A DNA stretch of 25,498 bases from CAZKYP01 sp964556885 (GTDB lineage: Bacteria; Planctomycetota; Phycisphaerae; Sedimentisphaerales; Anaerobacaceae), in the NCBI GenBank assembly GCA_964556885.1, contig CAZKYP010000022.1, positions 1 through 25,498 of the forward strand, given 5' to 3'. A program made the position numbers and the translations under genes. The stretch's first letter is position 1. Each line of letters starts with the position of its first letter. Below the pieces are notes generated by a model. The model made no database searches, was not told the origin of the DNA, and saw only the letters and a program-made list of their open reading frames with translations. Positions 14,298 to 21,219 of the stretch are shown here, one piece after another.

Positions 14298-16229
14298 ATG
14301 GGAAAGGTTATACTGCCGGACGGTAGCAGTCTGGAGGTTGCAAAAGGAACGACTTTCAAGCAATTGGCGGAACAGATAGGGCCGGGGCTTGCGAAAGCCG
14401 CAGTGGCGGCTAAAGTAGAGGGTCATTTGGTGGATTTATCCGCACAAATCAATCCTACAGAGGATGGCGGGCAGACAACAGTTCAGATAATCACTCCCAA
14501 AGATGTAGATGGTCTCGAAGTGATGCGACATAGCTGCGCGCATGTAATGGCGGAGGCTATATGCAGTATCTGGCCCGAAACGAAACTGGTCTATGGCCCG
14601 ACCGTAGAGGACGGATTCTACTATGATGTCGACCTTGAAGAACCTATTCGCCCGAGCGACTTCGAACACATCGAAGAAAAGATGGCTGAAATTGTCAAAT
14701 CCGACGGGCCGTTTGTTCGTAAGGAAATGACCCGGGCAGAAGCCCTGAAAAAACTGGCGGGCGATAAATATAAAACAGACAACATCGAACGCGTCGGCAG
14801 CGAGACAATCAGTTTCTACTCGCATGGGGACGGTTTCGAGGACCTGTGCCGCGGCCCGCACGTACCCAGTACCGGCAGGGTCGGAAGTTTTAAGATTATG
14901 TCCGTAGCCGGCGCCTATTGGCACGGCGACCCGACCCAGAAGATGCTGCAGCGAGTCTATGGCACTACTTGGCCGTCGAAGAAAGAGCTTGATGACTATC
15001 TGCAGAGGATAGAAGAGGCGAAAAAACGTGACCATCGCGTGTTGGGCAAGCAACTGGATTTATTCAGTTTCAACGAAGCTGGTCCTGGCTTTGCATTCAT
15101 TCATCCCAATGGGATGATTGTATGGAATGCAATTGTGGATTATTGGCGGAGCGTCCACAATAGATACGAGTATCAGGAAATTAAAACGCCGGTAATATTA
15201 AACAAACAACTCTGGCTCAGAAGCGGCCACTGGGACCATTATAAAGAAAATATGTATTTTAGTGAGATTGATAAGATTGAATATGCTGTCAAGCCGATGA
15301 ACTGTCCCGGAGGCTGCCTCGTCTATAACTCCCGGCAGCACTCCTATCGGGAATTTCCAATGCGGATTGCCGAGCTTGGCCTGGTTCATAGGTATGAGGC
15401 CAGCGGTGTTATGCATGGGCTTTTCCGGGTAAGACAATTTACCCAGGATGACGCCCATATTTTCTGTACACCCGACCAGATTGAGGCTGAAATCATAGGC
15501 GTTATCAACCTGACCTTCGAGATATACAAGGCGTTCGGTTTCGAAGATTTTCATATCGAGTTATCGACCAAACCGGAAAACCACATAGGTTCGGAAGAGA
15601 TTTGGGAAACAGCCACCGAAGCCTTAAAGGACGCACTCGAGCATAAGGGTATCCAATACCAGATAAATGAGGGTGACGGCGCCTTTTATGGTCCGAAAAT
15701 TGATTTTCATATAAGAGATTGCCTGAAAAGGTCATGGCAGTTAGGCACGATTCAACTGGATTTTTCCATGCCGGAGCGATTCGGCCTGGTTTATACCGAT
15801 AAGGACAATACGGAGAAAACGCCGGTTATGATTCACAGGGCCGTTTTGGGCTCTTTCGAGCGTTTTATCGGCATTCTGATAGAGCATTACGGCGCGAATT
15901 TCCCGCTTTGGCTTTCGCCGGAGCAGGTAAGGATTCTGCCGATAAGCGAGAAAAGCAATGATTATGCAAAGATGGTCCTTCAGAGGCTCAGAGAAGCGAA
16001 ATTACGGTGCAGTTGCGATTACTCGGATGAGAAAATAGGTGCAAAAATCGCCAAGGCCCACGGCGAAAAATTACCCTATATGTTAGTGGTCGGCCAAAAA
16101 GAGGCCGAATCCAATAATGTCAATGTCAGAATCCGTGCGAGTAAAGACAGTAAAGCGACCGGAATTGATGAATTTATATCGATAGCCATAGGAAAAATTT
16201 GCAATAAAGAAATAGATTTGGCATTTTAA
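14298..16229 (+). CDS. thrS: Threonyl-tRNA synthetase
   Basis: The enzyme charges tRNA-Thr. Starting at ATG 14298 the 643 residues show the full bacterial architecture: a TGS domain (residues 1-65), an editing domain with HSCAH and DLCRGPH (the His/His/Cys/His editing set), and the class II catalytic core. Motif 2 is VHRYEASGVMHGLFRVRQFT then QDDAHIFC, and motif 3 is HRAVLGSFERF. The anticodon-binding domain is at the C-terminus. The zinc ligands are Cys336 in MNCPGG, the His of DDAH and the His of IHRAVLG. The usual NCPGH reads NCPGG here. A TTG six codons upstream (14280) is an alternative start, but ATG directly before GKVILPDGS fits the family. It heads the cluster thrS-infC-rpmI-rplT-pheS. 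Confidence 0.97.
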   Translation: MGKVILPDGSSLEVAKGTTFKQLAEQIGPGLAKAAVAAKVEGHLVDLSAQINPTEDGGQTTVQIITPKDVDGLEVMRHSCAHVMAEAICSIWPETKLVYGPTVEDGFYYDVDLEEPIRPSDFEHIEEKMAEIVKSDGPFVRKEMTRAEALKKLAGDKYKTDNIERVGSETISFYSHGDGFEDLCRGPHVPSTGRVGSFKIMSVAGAYWHGDPTQKMLQRVYGTTWPSKKELDDYLQRIEEAKKRDHRVLGKQLDLFSFNEAGPGFAFIHPNGMIVWNAIVDYWRSVHNRYEYQEIKTPVILNKQLWLRSGHWDHYKENMYFSEIDKIEYAVKPMNCPGGCLVYNSRQHSYREFPMRIAELGLVHRYEASGVMHGLFRVRQFTQDDAHIFCTPDQIEAEIIGVINLTFEIYKAFGFEDFHIELSTKPENHIGSEEIWETATEALKDALEHKGIQYQINEGDGAFYGPKIDFHIRDCLKRSWQLGTIQLDFSMPERFGLVYTDKDNTEKTPVMIHRAVLGSFERFIGILIEHYGANFPLWLSPEQVRILPISEKSNDYAKMVLQRLREAKLRCSCDYSDEKIGAKIAKAHGEKLPYMLVVGQKEAESNNVNVRIRASKDSKATGIDEFISIAIGKICNKEIDLAF

Positions 16230-16250
16230 GCTTATAGCTTATAATTTATT
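16227..16250 (+). terminator. Weak hairpin with T-rich tail after thrS
   Basis: TAAGC (16227-16231, including the thrS stop) and GCTTA (16237-16241) form a 5-bp stem followed by TAATTTATT. It could cause partial termination before infC. Both stem and T-tract are weak. Confidence 0.25.
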
Positions 16251-16315
16251 TATTGAAGATGTTGGTAGACAGTAAAAATTGATTATTAATTTTTAGAAAG
16301 GTAAGGTGGAGCACA

Positions 16316-16831
16316 ATAAGTCAAAAAGGTTTACGGATAAATGGTAGAATTCAGGCCAGAATGATCCGGCTGATAGACGGTTCGAATAACCAGGTGGGTG
16401 TGATAGAGACATCAGAAGCGCTTGATATGTCGCGTGAAGCAGGTCTGGACCTTGTGGAGGTCGCACCAACGAGTGACCCGCCGGTCTGCCGGATAATGGA
16501 TTATGGGAAGTGGCTGTATGAGCAAAAGCGCAAAATACGGGAGGCCCATAAAAAGAATGTACGTCATACGGCTACACTCAAGGAAATCAGATTAAGACCT
16601 GAAACCGACAAACACGATCTGGAGATTAAACTCAAACATGGACGTGAATTCCTCGAAAAGGGCCACAAGGTACAATTCACGATGTTCTTCCGCGGGCGTC
16701 AAATGCTGCATCGGGAAGAAGGCTATGCCATCCTCGAGCAGATTACCGAGTCTATGCAGGATTTAGCCAAGATCGAACGACCGGCCCAGATGACCGGAAG
16801 GCGTATGAGTTTGATGCTTGTTCCCAAATAA
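16316..16831 (+). CDS. infC: Translation initiation factor IF-3, probable non-AUG (ATA) start
   Basis: IF-3 binds the 30S subunit, prevents 50S joining and checks start-codon fidelity. The first ATG in frame (16361) would begin inside the conserved N-domain. The family pattern RVNxxIRAxxVRLI is matched by RINGRIQARMIRLI, whose first half lies upstream of that ATG. Extending the frame reaches ATA at 16316 (encoding ISQKGLRINGRIQAR if read as Ile). It is preceded by AGGTGGAG at a suitable distance, and no ATG, GTG or TTG is available in frame there. infC starts at AUU, AUC or AUA in many bacteria, which lets IF-3 repress its own translation. The product is then 171 residues: N-domain, the Lys-rich linker YEQKRKIREAHKKN, and a C-domain with KEIRLRPETDKHDLEIKL and FFRGRQMLHREEG. 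Confidence 0.93.
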   Translation: MSQKGLRINGRIQARMIRLIDGSNNQVGVIETSEALDMSREAGLDLVEVAPTSDPPVCRIMDYGKWLYEQKRKIREAHKKNVRHTATLKEIRLRPETDKHDLEIKLKHGREFLEKGHKVQFTMFFRGRQMLHREEGYAILEQITESMQDLAKIERPAQMTGRRMSLMLVPK

Positions 16832-16843
16832 TTCTCGTTTGGG
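16823..16843 (+). repeat. Inverted repeat spanning the infC stop codon
   Basis: CCCAAA (16823-16828) and TTTGGG (16838-16843) flank nine nt that include the TAA stop. Two further G and then GCGTTTG follow, with no real T-tract, so termination would be weak. Confidence 0.35.
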
Positions 16844-17135
16844 GGCGTTTGATTAGTTTCATCGGATTTGTTGTCAAGACGTAATGGGATATACGCTGTT
16901 TGTGTCTTGATTTGGCTTTAATCTGGATATTCCGTTGTTGATATTCTCCGTCTGGTTTGATTTTTTGGGTAGGTGGAAAGGGAATTTCTTTTTAAAAGAA
17001 TATTCACTTTTGTGTTGACCTTGTAAGGTAAATGGCGTAGATTACCCGCTTTATATTTTTCTGCACTTATTTTAGAAGGTGATTATTGATTTGTAAGTGT
17101 GGGATTTTAGGTGGTTTTACATGAGGATTGACTGA
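16832..17135 (+). other. infC-rpmI intergenic region, 304 nt: possible ribosomal-protein leader
   Basis: No coding sequence is visible. It contains the stem TCAAGAC/GTCTTGA (16874-16880 and 16904-16910, followed by TTTGG) and an internal promoter at 17015-17043. The length is large for genes that are usually closely spaced. In Bacillus and E. coli this cluster is autoregulated by L20 binding to leader RNA. Whether that applies here is inference. Confidence 0.5.
17015..17043 (+). promoter_or_regulatory. Internal promoter for rpmI-rplT
   Basis: TTGACC (17015-17020), a 17-nt spacer and TAGATT (17038-17043) precede a predicted start near 17050. This leaves a leader of about 85 nt before rpmI. 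It would let the two ribosomal-protein genes be expressed independently of thrS-infC. Confidence 0.5.
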
Positions 17136-17333
17136 ATGCCAAAACAAAAGACGCATAAAGGTTTGAAGAAAAGAGTCAAGGTTACCGCTTCGGGCAAGAT
17201 TAAATGCAAACGCAGCGGCGGCGGACATCTTATGAGCGGCAAAAGTGCCCAAAAACGCAGAAAGATAAGAAAACCGTTTATCATGGGAGACGTAGACGCG
17301 ACTAAAGCTAAGATTGAACTTTGTAAAGAATAA
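17136..17333 (+). CDS. rpmI: 50S ribosomal protein L35
   Basis: The 65-residue basic protein reads MPKQKTHKGLKKRVKVTASG then KIKCKRSGGGHLMSGKSAQK, the classic L35 pattern (KxKTHKGxxKRxKxTxxGKxK, then H followed by the KSxKxxR segment). Length is exactly in the family range. L35 is a small component of the large ribosomal subunit. AGGA is eight nt upstream of the ATG. It lies between infC and rplT in conserved order. The single Cys in KIKCKRS is not part of a zinc motif. Confidence 0.97.
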   Translation: MPKQKTHKGLKKRVKVTASGKIKCKRSGGGHLMSGKSAQKRRKIRKPFIMGDVDATKAKIELCKE

Positions 17334-17431
17334 CCATTAATACATAAACACATAAACGAGCCTGCTTCTCGGCTTTCACTCAGCTGCCGCCAGCGGGCCT
17401 CAATAAACCAAAATATCAAAGGAAAGCTGAC
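17334..17431 (+). promoter_or_regulatory. rpmI-rplT spacer with GC-rich hairpin potential
   Basis: This 98-nt spacer begins with a tandem CATAAACA-like repeat, then a GC-rich stretch at about 17359-17401. That stretch can form short stems (CGAG/CTCG, AGCC/GGCT, GCTG/CAGC). It ends with the rplT Shine-Dalgarno AAAGGA. It is longer than needed for two co-translated genes and could be a site for L20 feedback; no L20 consensus is claimed. Confidence 0.3.
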
Positions 17432-17791
17432 ATGCCAAGAGTAAAGAAAGGGGCCGCAAGGCACCAGGCAAAAAAACGAGTTCTCAAAGCCGTAAAGGGG
17501 CATCACGGTGCGGCCGGCCGGCTGTATCGTCTTGCAAAAGAAGCCGGTGTACGTGCAGAGGTCAATGCTCGAACCGGCCGCAAACGCCGAAAACGGGATT
17601 TTCGTGGACTGTGGATTACACGGTTGAGCGCCGCCTGCAGGCAACGCGGCCTTAGGTACAGCGAGTTTATCAACGACTGCAAAAAGGCAAATATCCTGCT
17701 GAACCGCAAGATGCTAAGCGAAATTGCTATAGCTGATCCGAAGGGTTTTGATGCGATTGTAGAGGCCGCTAAAGCCGCAACCAAATCGTAA
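17432..17791 (+). CDS. rplT: 50S ribosomal protein L20
   Basis: The 119-residue protein has the L20 features: an unstructured basic N-terminus (MPRVKKGAARHQAKKRVLKA), the KGHHGAAGRLYRLAKEA segment, KRRKRDFRGLWITRLSAACR and the C-terminal RNA-binding domain GLRYSEFINDCKKANI then LLNRKMLSEIA. L20 binds 23S rRNA early in 50S assembly and in several bacteria represses its own operon through the C-terminal domain. The start has AAAGGA eight nt upstream. pheS follows after 53 nt. Confidence 0.97.
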   Translation: MPRVKKGAARHQAKKRVLKAVKGHHGAAGRLYRLAKEAGVRAEVNARTGRKRRKRDFRGLWITRLSAACRQRGLRYSEFINDCKKANILLNRKMLSEIAIADPKGFDAIVEAAKAATKS

Positions 17792-17844
17792 ATCGTTATT
17801 GATTTTGCCGAATAAGTACACCCTGCGATAGAGAAAACGAGGAA

Positions 17845-18837
17845 ATGCTCGAACAGTTTGAAAAAATCGGCAAAGAGGCACTGGCTGACCTGAAAAGTGT
17901 TACCGATCTGAAAAGTCTTGAAGATTTCCGGATTAAGTACTTAGGTCGCAAGGGCCTGGTCACCGACCTTCTCAGTCAAATAGGCAAACTGCCCCGGGAA
18001 CAGAAACCCCAGGCCGGACAGCTTGCCAACAGGATAAAGAACGAAGTCAGCGGCGCGTTCGAAAAGCTCAAAGAGCATATATCAAAATCTCAGGCAGCTA
18101 AAACGGAAGAGTTAATAGATGTGACTTTACCCGGCAAGCCGGTGAATATCGGCAGGCCGCATGTTATTACGCAAACCATGAACGAACTGCTCGAGATATT
18201 CGGCCGGATGGGTTTTGACGTGGCTTACGGCCCGGAAGTCGAAGATGAGTGGCATAACTTTATCGCGCTGAACATCGGTCCCGAGCATCCTGCCAGGGAC
18301 CCGATGGATAACTTCTATATCGATGATAATATTCTGCTGCGGAGCCAGACCTCAACGATTCAAATTCGTGTCATGGAAAATAAGAAACCGCCCATCAGAA
18401 TTGTAGCGCCGGGGCGTGTTTACAGACCTGATACGGTAGATGCTACGCACATGTTTATGTTTTATCAGCTTGAGGCCCTCGTTGTCGATGAGGGTGTCAC
18501 TATGGTCGATATGAAGACGACTATCGAGCAGTTTATTCATACATTTTTCGGTCCCGATACGAAATGGCGGTTTCGCCCGAGCTTTTTCCCGTTCACCGAG
18601 CCGAGCGCCGAGGTCGATTTGCTCCTGACCGACAAGGGCGGCAACGAAAGCTGGGTGGAAATGGGCGGCTGCGGCATGGTGGACCCGAACGTATTCGACG
18701 CCGTCGGGATAGACAGCGATAAGTATACCGGCTGGGCGTTCGGATTCGGAATAGAGCGGCTCGCCATGCGAAAGTACGGCATTACCGACATCCGCCTGTT
18801 CTTCGAAAACGACCTGCGCTTCCTGAAACAGTTCTAA
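17845..18837 (+). CDS. pheS: Phenylalanyl-tRNA synthetase alpha subunit
   Basis: The 330-residue protein has an N-terminal coiled-coil region (residues 1-90, FRIKYLGRKGLVTDLL is typical) and a class II catalytic core. Core motifs are GRPHVITQTMNELLEIFGRM, EHPARDPMDNFY, the motif 2 region PGRVYRPDTVDATHMFMFYQ, and WVEMGGCGMVDPNVF with GWAFGFGIERLAM near the end. Alpha pairs with the beta subunit (PheT) as an alpha2-beta2 enzyme. Unusually, pheT does not follow: the next gene is 52 nt away on the opposite strand. GAGGAA precedes the ATG directly, with a second GAG further up. Length is normal. Confidence 0.97.
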   Translation: MLEQFEKIGKEALADLKSVTDLKSLEDFRIKYLGRKGLVTDLLSQIGKLPREQKPQAGQLANRIKNEVSGAFEKLKEHISKSQAAKTEELIDVTLPGKPVNIGRPHVITQTMNELLEIFGRMGFDVAYGPEVEDEWHNFIALNIGPEHPARDPMDNFYIDDNILLRSQTSTIQIRVMENKKPPIRIVAPGRVYRPDTVDATHMFMFYQLEALVVDEGVTMVDMKTTIEQFIHTFFGPDTKWRFRPSFFPFTEPSAEVDLLLTDKGGNESWVEMGGCGMVDPNVFDAVGIDSDKYTGWAFGFGIERLAMRKYGITDIRLFFENDLRFLKQF

Positions 18838-18889
18838 AACTTGTTATCCAACAGTATGGTTGATCTTATAGAAGTAAACCTATCACAGA

Positions 18890-19783
18890 TTATTTGACCG
18901 AGTCGTCTGGGGGCAGGCCGAGTTGTTTGTATAGGTTGCGTCGGCCGGCTTTGTCGCCTTCGATGGTTAGTTTTGCGTATTCGGCCACCTCTTTTGCCTT
19001 TGCCCGCGGGACTACTATAACGCCATCGCCGTCGGCGACGATGACATCACCCGGTTCGACCAAAACGCCACCGCAGACTATTGGCCGGTTGACGGATTCG
19101 ATTTCGTTGCGGCCCGGGCGGATACCTCTGCCGACTTTACGGAAATAAAGCGGAACCTTCTCGGTTATAATCTCGTCGGTGTCTCGCGCAGTGGCATTTG
19201 TAACCACTCCGACACATCCGGCCAGCTTCCAGCCCATGATATTATTAGAGCCAATAGAGCCAATGTCGGAATCGGGTGCATCGTCTAAAACTAAGGCGGT
19301 GCCTTTGCGGATCAGCGGGACAAACGGTTCGCTTGATATCGTATTGTACCAGTTGCCCACCCATTTATCGAAGGCCTCGGTTTGCATGGCGGGGGCCGTC
19401 GGTTTGTTGGTCGGGACGTATCGTGCAGTTACTGCGATGCCAATGAAACGGTGCGTATAATGTTGCGCATCTTTCCAGAGGGGATGAATCTCCGGCGACA
19501 TCAGGCCGGTATTGGCCAATCCGACCTTGTCCATCCCGTCCGAGACGTCGGCGACCCGCAGGCCCTCGAAGAGCTTAAGAATTGCCTCGTCCTCTTCGAC
19601 GGCATAGACCCTGGTTGGTATGAAATTTTTTCCAGCCCTTAATTCCTGGACGACAGGTTCGGTATTTTGCTGGGCTGCCGCGGATTCCGAACAGGAGTTT
19701 ATTGCCGGCAGCAATAATCCGGATAGCCCGACTGAAACCAGAAGAGCTAACGTTAATGTGGTTTTTGTGTTTTTAGTTTGCAT
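18890..19783 (-). CDS. Exported RraA-like / HMG-aldolase family protein
   Basis: The 297-residue protein has a C-terminal RraA-like domain (from about residue 75). The fold-typical segment near residues 176-203 includes SIGSNNIMGWKLAGCVGVVT and ends in ARD (Arg200, Asp201), the expected active-site pair of 4-hydroxy-4-methyl-2-oxoglutarate aldolases. The late motif VIVADGDGVIVVPRAKA is also typical. True RraA binds RNase E, while most relatives are lyases acting on pyruvate-derived substrates. Unusually, residues 1-37 look like a signal peptide: Lys-rich start, hydrophobic LTLALLVSVGLSGLLLPAI, then NSCSESAAAQ. INSC is a poor lipobox, so cleavage type is uncertain. A periplasmic location makes an RNase E role unlikely. 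AAGGA precedes the start. It is monocistronic, with its own promoter, converging on pheS. Confidence 0.85.
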   Translation of the reverse strand: MQTKNTKTTLTLALLVSVGLSGLLLPAINSCSESAAAQQNTEPVVQELRAGKNFIPTRVYAVEEDEAILKLFEGLRVADVSDGMDKVGLANTGLMSPEIHPLWKDAQHYTHRFIGIAVTARYVPTNKPTAPAMQTEAFDKWVGNWYNTISSEPFVPLIRKGTALVLDDAPDSDIGSIGSNNIMGWKLAGCVGVVTNATARDTDEIITEKVPLYFRKVGRGIRPGRNEIESVNRPIVCGGVLVEPGDVIVADGDGVIVVPRAKAKEVAEYAKLTIEGDKAGRRNLYKQLGLPPDDSVK

Positions 19784-19825
19784 TTTCTGTTTCCTTCTTT
19801 TTTTTATTAAATTGACAACATGAAT

Positions 19826-19853
19826 ATTATGAGATTATTTGGCTATGTTTCAA
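19826..19853 (-). promoter_or_regulatory. Promoter of the RraA-like gene
   Basis: On the minus strand TTGAAA (19853-19848), 16 nt, CATAAT (19831-19826); each is five of six to consensus. Predicted start near 19819. Confidence 0.5.
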
Positions 19854-19869
19854 GTATGAAGTTATCTTC

Positions 19870-19898
19870 TTGATAAATTGCAGATATTGGATTAGATT
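19870..19898 (+). promoter_or_regulatory. Promoter of arfB
   Basis: TTGATA (19870-19875), 17 nt, TAGATT (19893-19898). Predicted start near 19905, about 24 nt before the ATG. It diverges from the RraA-like promoter. Confidence 0.5.
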
Positions 19899-19928
19899 AA
19901 ACCCACGGACTTCGGGGCCGGGAAAAAT

Positions 19929-20363
19929 ATGATACAAATCACTGATGATATATTTATTAATGAAAAGACAATAACTTTCAGAGCTTCCCGGAGCAGCGGG
20001 CCGGGCGGGCAGAATATAAACAAGGTAAATACCCGGATAACGCTCTTTTTTGATGTAACCAATTGTGAGAATCTTTCCGTTGTCCGGAAAAAGAGAATCC
20101 TTTCCGGGCTTGCATCGCGGGCCGACAAAAATGGTATTATAAGGATTGTTTCTCAGAAATTTCGAACTCAAAGGAAAAATCGCGAGGCAGCGGTGGAACG
20201 ATTGCAGCGGTTACTTGCCGAAGCCCTCAAAATCCGCCCAATTCGTAAAAAAACTGCGATTCCACATTCGGCTCAACAACGGAGGTTGGAACTCAAGAAG
20301 AAACGAAGTCTGATAAAACAGCAAAGAGCAAAGAAGAGATTAGCCGATAACATTGAAGATTAG
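19929..20363 (+). CDS. arfB: Peptidyl-tRNA hydrolase ArfB (alternative ribosome-rescue factor)
   Basis: The 144-residue protein is a single release-factor catalytic domain. Its GPGGQ motif is at residues 24-28 within FRASRSSGPGGQNINKVNTR. It has no codon-recognition domains. The C-terminus is a long basic tail (KKTAIPHSAQQRRLELKKKR onwards) of the kind ArfB inserts into the mRNA entry channel of stalled ribosomes. Length matches E. coli ArfB (about 140). It hydrolyses peptidyl-tRNA on ribosomes stuck without a stop codon, as a backup to trans-translation. It is a single gene with its own promoter; GGGA lies just before the ATG. Confidence 0.93.
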   Translation: MIQITDDIFINEKTITFRASRSSGPGGQNINKVNTRITLFFDVTNCENLSVVRKKRILSGLASRADKNGIIRIVSQKFRTQRKNREAAVERLQRLLAEALKIRPIRKKTAIPHSAQQRRLELKKKRSLIKQQRAKKRLADNIED

Positions 20364-20554
20364 AGATAGCTGTAGAATTAGTTAAAATTATTATTCGGTT
20401 ATTTTTTCCATATAAAATAAGTAGTGCTTAAAATAAGCCGCATAACATTAAACGACTGACCGATCCAGCCAAAATGGGGATTATTTGTTTATTTGAACAG
20501 CTTATATTAAACTAACATTTGCAGTTATTTTTAATGTAAAACATGTTAATTTCA

Positions 20555-20568
20555 GATATAATTATATC
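20555..20568. promoter_or_regulatory. Perfect 14-nt palindrome, candidate operator of the sigma gene
   Basis: GATATAATTATATC reads the same on both strands. It lies 13 nt upstream of a TTGAAA that could serve as the -35 box of the ECF sigma gene. Palindromes of A and T arise easily in AT-rich DNA, so it is only suggestive. Confidence 0.3.
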
Positions 20569-20642
20569 GAAAATATTTTTTTGAAAAATTGGTAAGATTA
20601 TTTAAATTAAATTTCGTTTTTGTACGTCTATATTATTAGAAA

Positions 20643-20659
20643 AGGTTAGATATTAACCT
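20643..20659 (+). promoter_or_regulatory. Hairpin over the ribosome-binding region of the ECF sigma gene
   Basis: AGGTTA (20643-20648) and TAACCT (20654-20659) form a perfect 6-bp stem with a 5-nt loop ending 2 nt before the ATG. The only Shine-Dalgarno-like sequence (AAAGG) overlaps its 5' arm, so folding would hide it. Confidence 0.4.
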
Positions 20660-20661
20660 GG

Positions 20662-21219
20662 ATGGTTTGGCCTGAGGTGCGGGAAGATAGAAGTTTGCTG
20701 TTGGGACTCAAACGTGGGGATAAGGAGTCCCTGCGTCAAATTTATAACCTGTATAAGGATACGCTTTTAACAGTGGCAGTATCTCTTGTGCATGATGTTT
20801 ATGCTGGAGAAGATATACTGCATGATGTTTTTGTTTCTTTAGCGGAAAATATCGGTAACCTTCACGTTAGGGGCAGTTTGCGGAACTACTTGATAGCGAG
20901 CGTTGTTAATCGCGTGAGGGATAAATTCCGAAAAAATAGACTTCAACAAGTTGAGCTTAAGGAATGTGACCGGGTTAGCCCCAACCTCAATGATCCGGCC
21001 AATGTGGTTATTTTTAATGAAGAATCTCAGTTGTTAAGAGATGCATTGTGTCAATTGCCTTTAGAGCAGCGAGAGATTTTAGTTTTACATTTAAACAGTG
21101 GTTTAAAATTTACGGAAATAGCCCGAATGCAGGATGTGCCGGTCGGTACGGTCCAGGCGAGGTATCGTTATGGACTTGATAAAATGCGGGCGATATTAGA
21201 CGGGGAGAAAGATAAATGA
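20662..21219 (+). CDS. ECF-type RNA polymerase sigma factor
   Basis: The 185-residue protein has the two-domain ECF layout. Region 2 is at residues 22-92 (IYNLYKDTLLTVAVSLVHDV then EDILHDVFVSLAENI, with GSLRNYLIASVVNRVRDKFR as region 2.4). Region 4 is at residues 125-178 (LCQLPLEQREILVLHLNSGL then TEIARMQDVPVGTVQARYRY, a helix-turn-helix). It would direct RNA polymerase to a specific promoter set. The linker between domains is about 35 residues. Its stop overlaps the ATG of the next gene (ATGA at 21216-21219). Translation is therefore coupled with a single-pass membrane protein in the usual sigma/anti-sigma arrangement. No extra domain is fused, so the signal must come through the partner. 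Confidence 0.93.
   Translation: MVWPEVREDRSLLLGLKRGDKESLRQIYNLYKDTLLTVAVSLVHDVYAGEDILHDVFVSLAENIGNLHVRGSLRNYLIASVVNRVRDKFRKNRLQQVELKECDRVSPNLNDPANVVIFNEESQLLRDALCQLPLEQREILVLHLNSGLKFTEIARMQDVPVGTVQARYRYGLDKMRAILDGEKDK

Larger units (their letters stand above)
20364..20661 (+). other. AT-rich intergenic region upstream of the ECF sigma gene, 298 nt
   Basis: No gene is visible. It holds a repeated AAAATAAG 16 nt apart (about 20416-20440), a 14-nt perfect palindrome (20555-20568), a weak promoter TTGAAA (20581-20586) with TAAATT (20603-20608) at 16-nt spacing, and a hairpin at the translation start. No typical ECF autoregulatory promoter of GGAAC type was found. Confidence 0.5.

Noticed and set aside
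14436..15053. 205-codon minus-strand frame inside thrS
   Set aside because: It is a shadow of the well-supported threonyl-tRNA synthetase gene.
20416..20440. Direct repeat AAAATAAG as a CRISPR-like or iteron element
   Set aside because: There are only two 8-nt copies in AT-rich DNA, with no further units.
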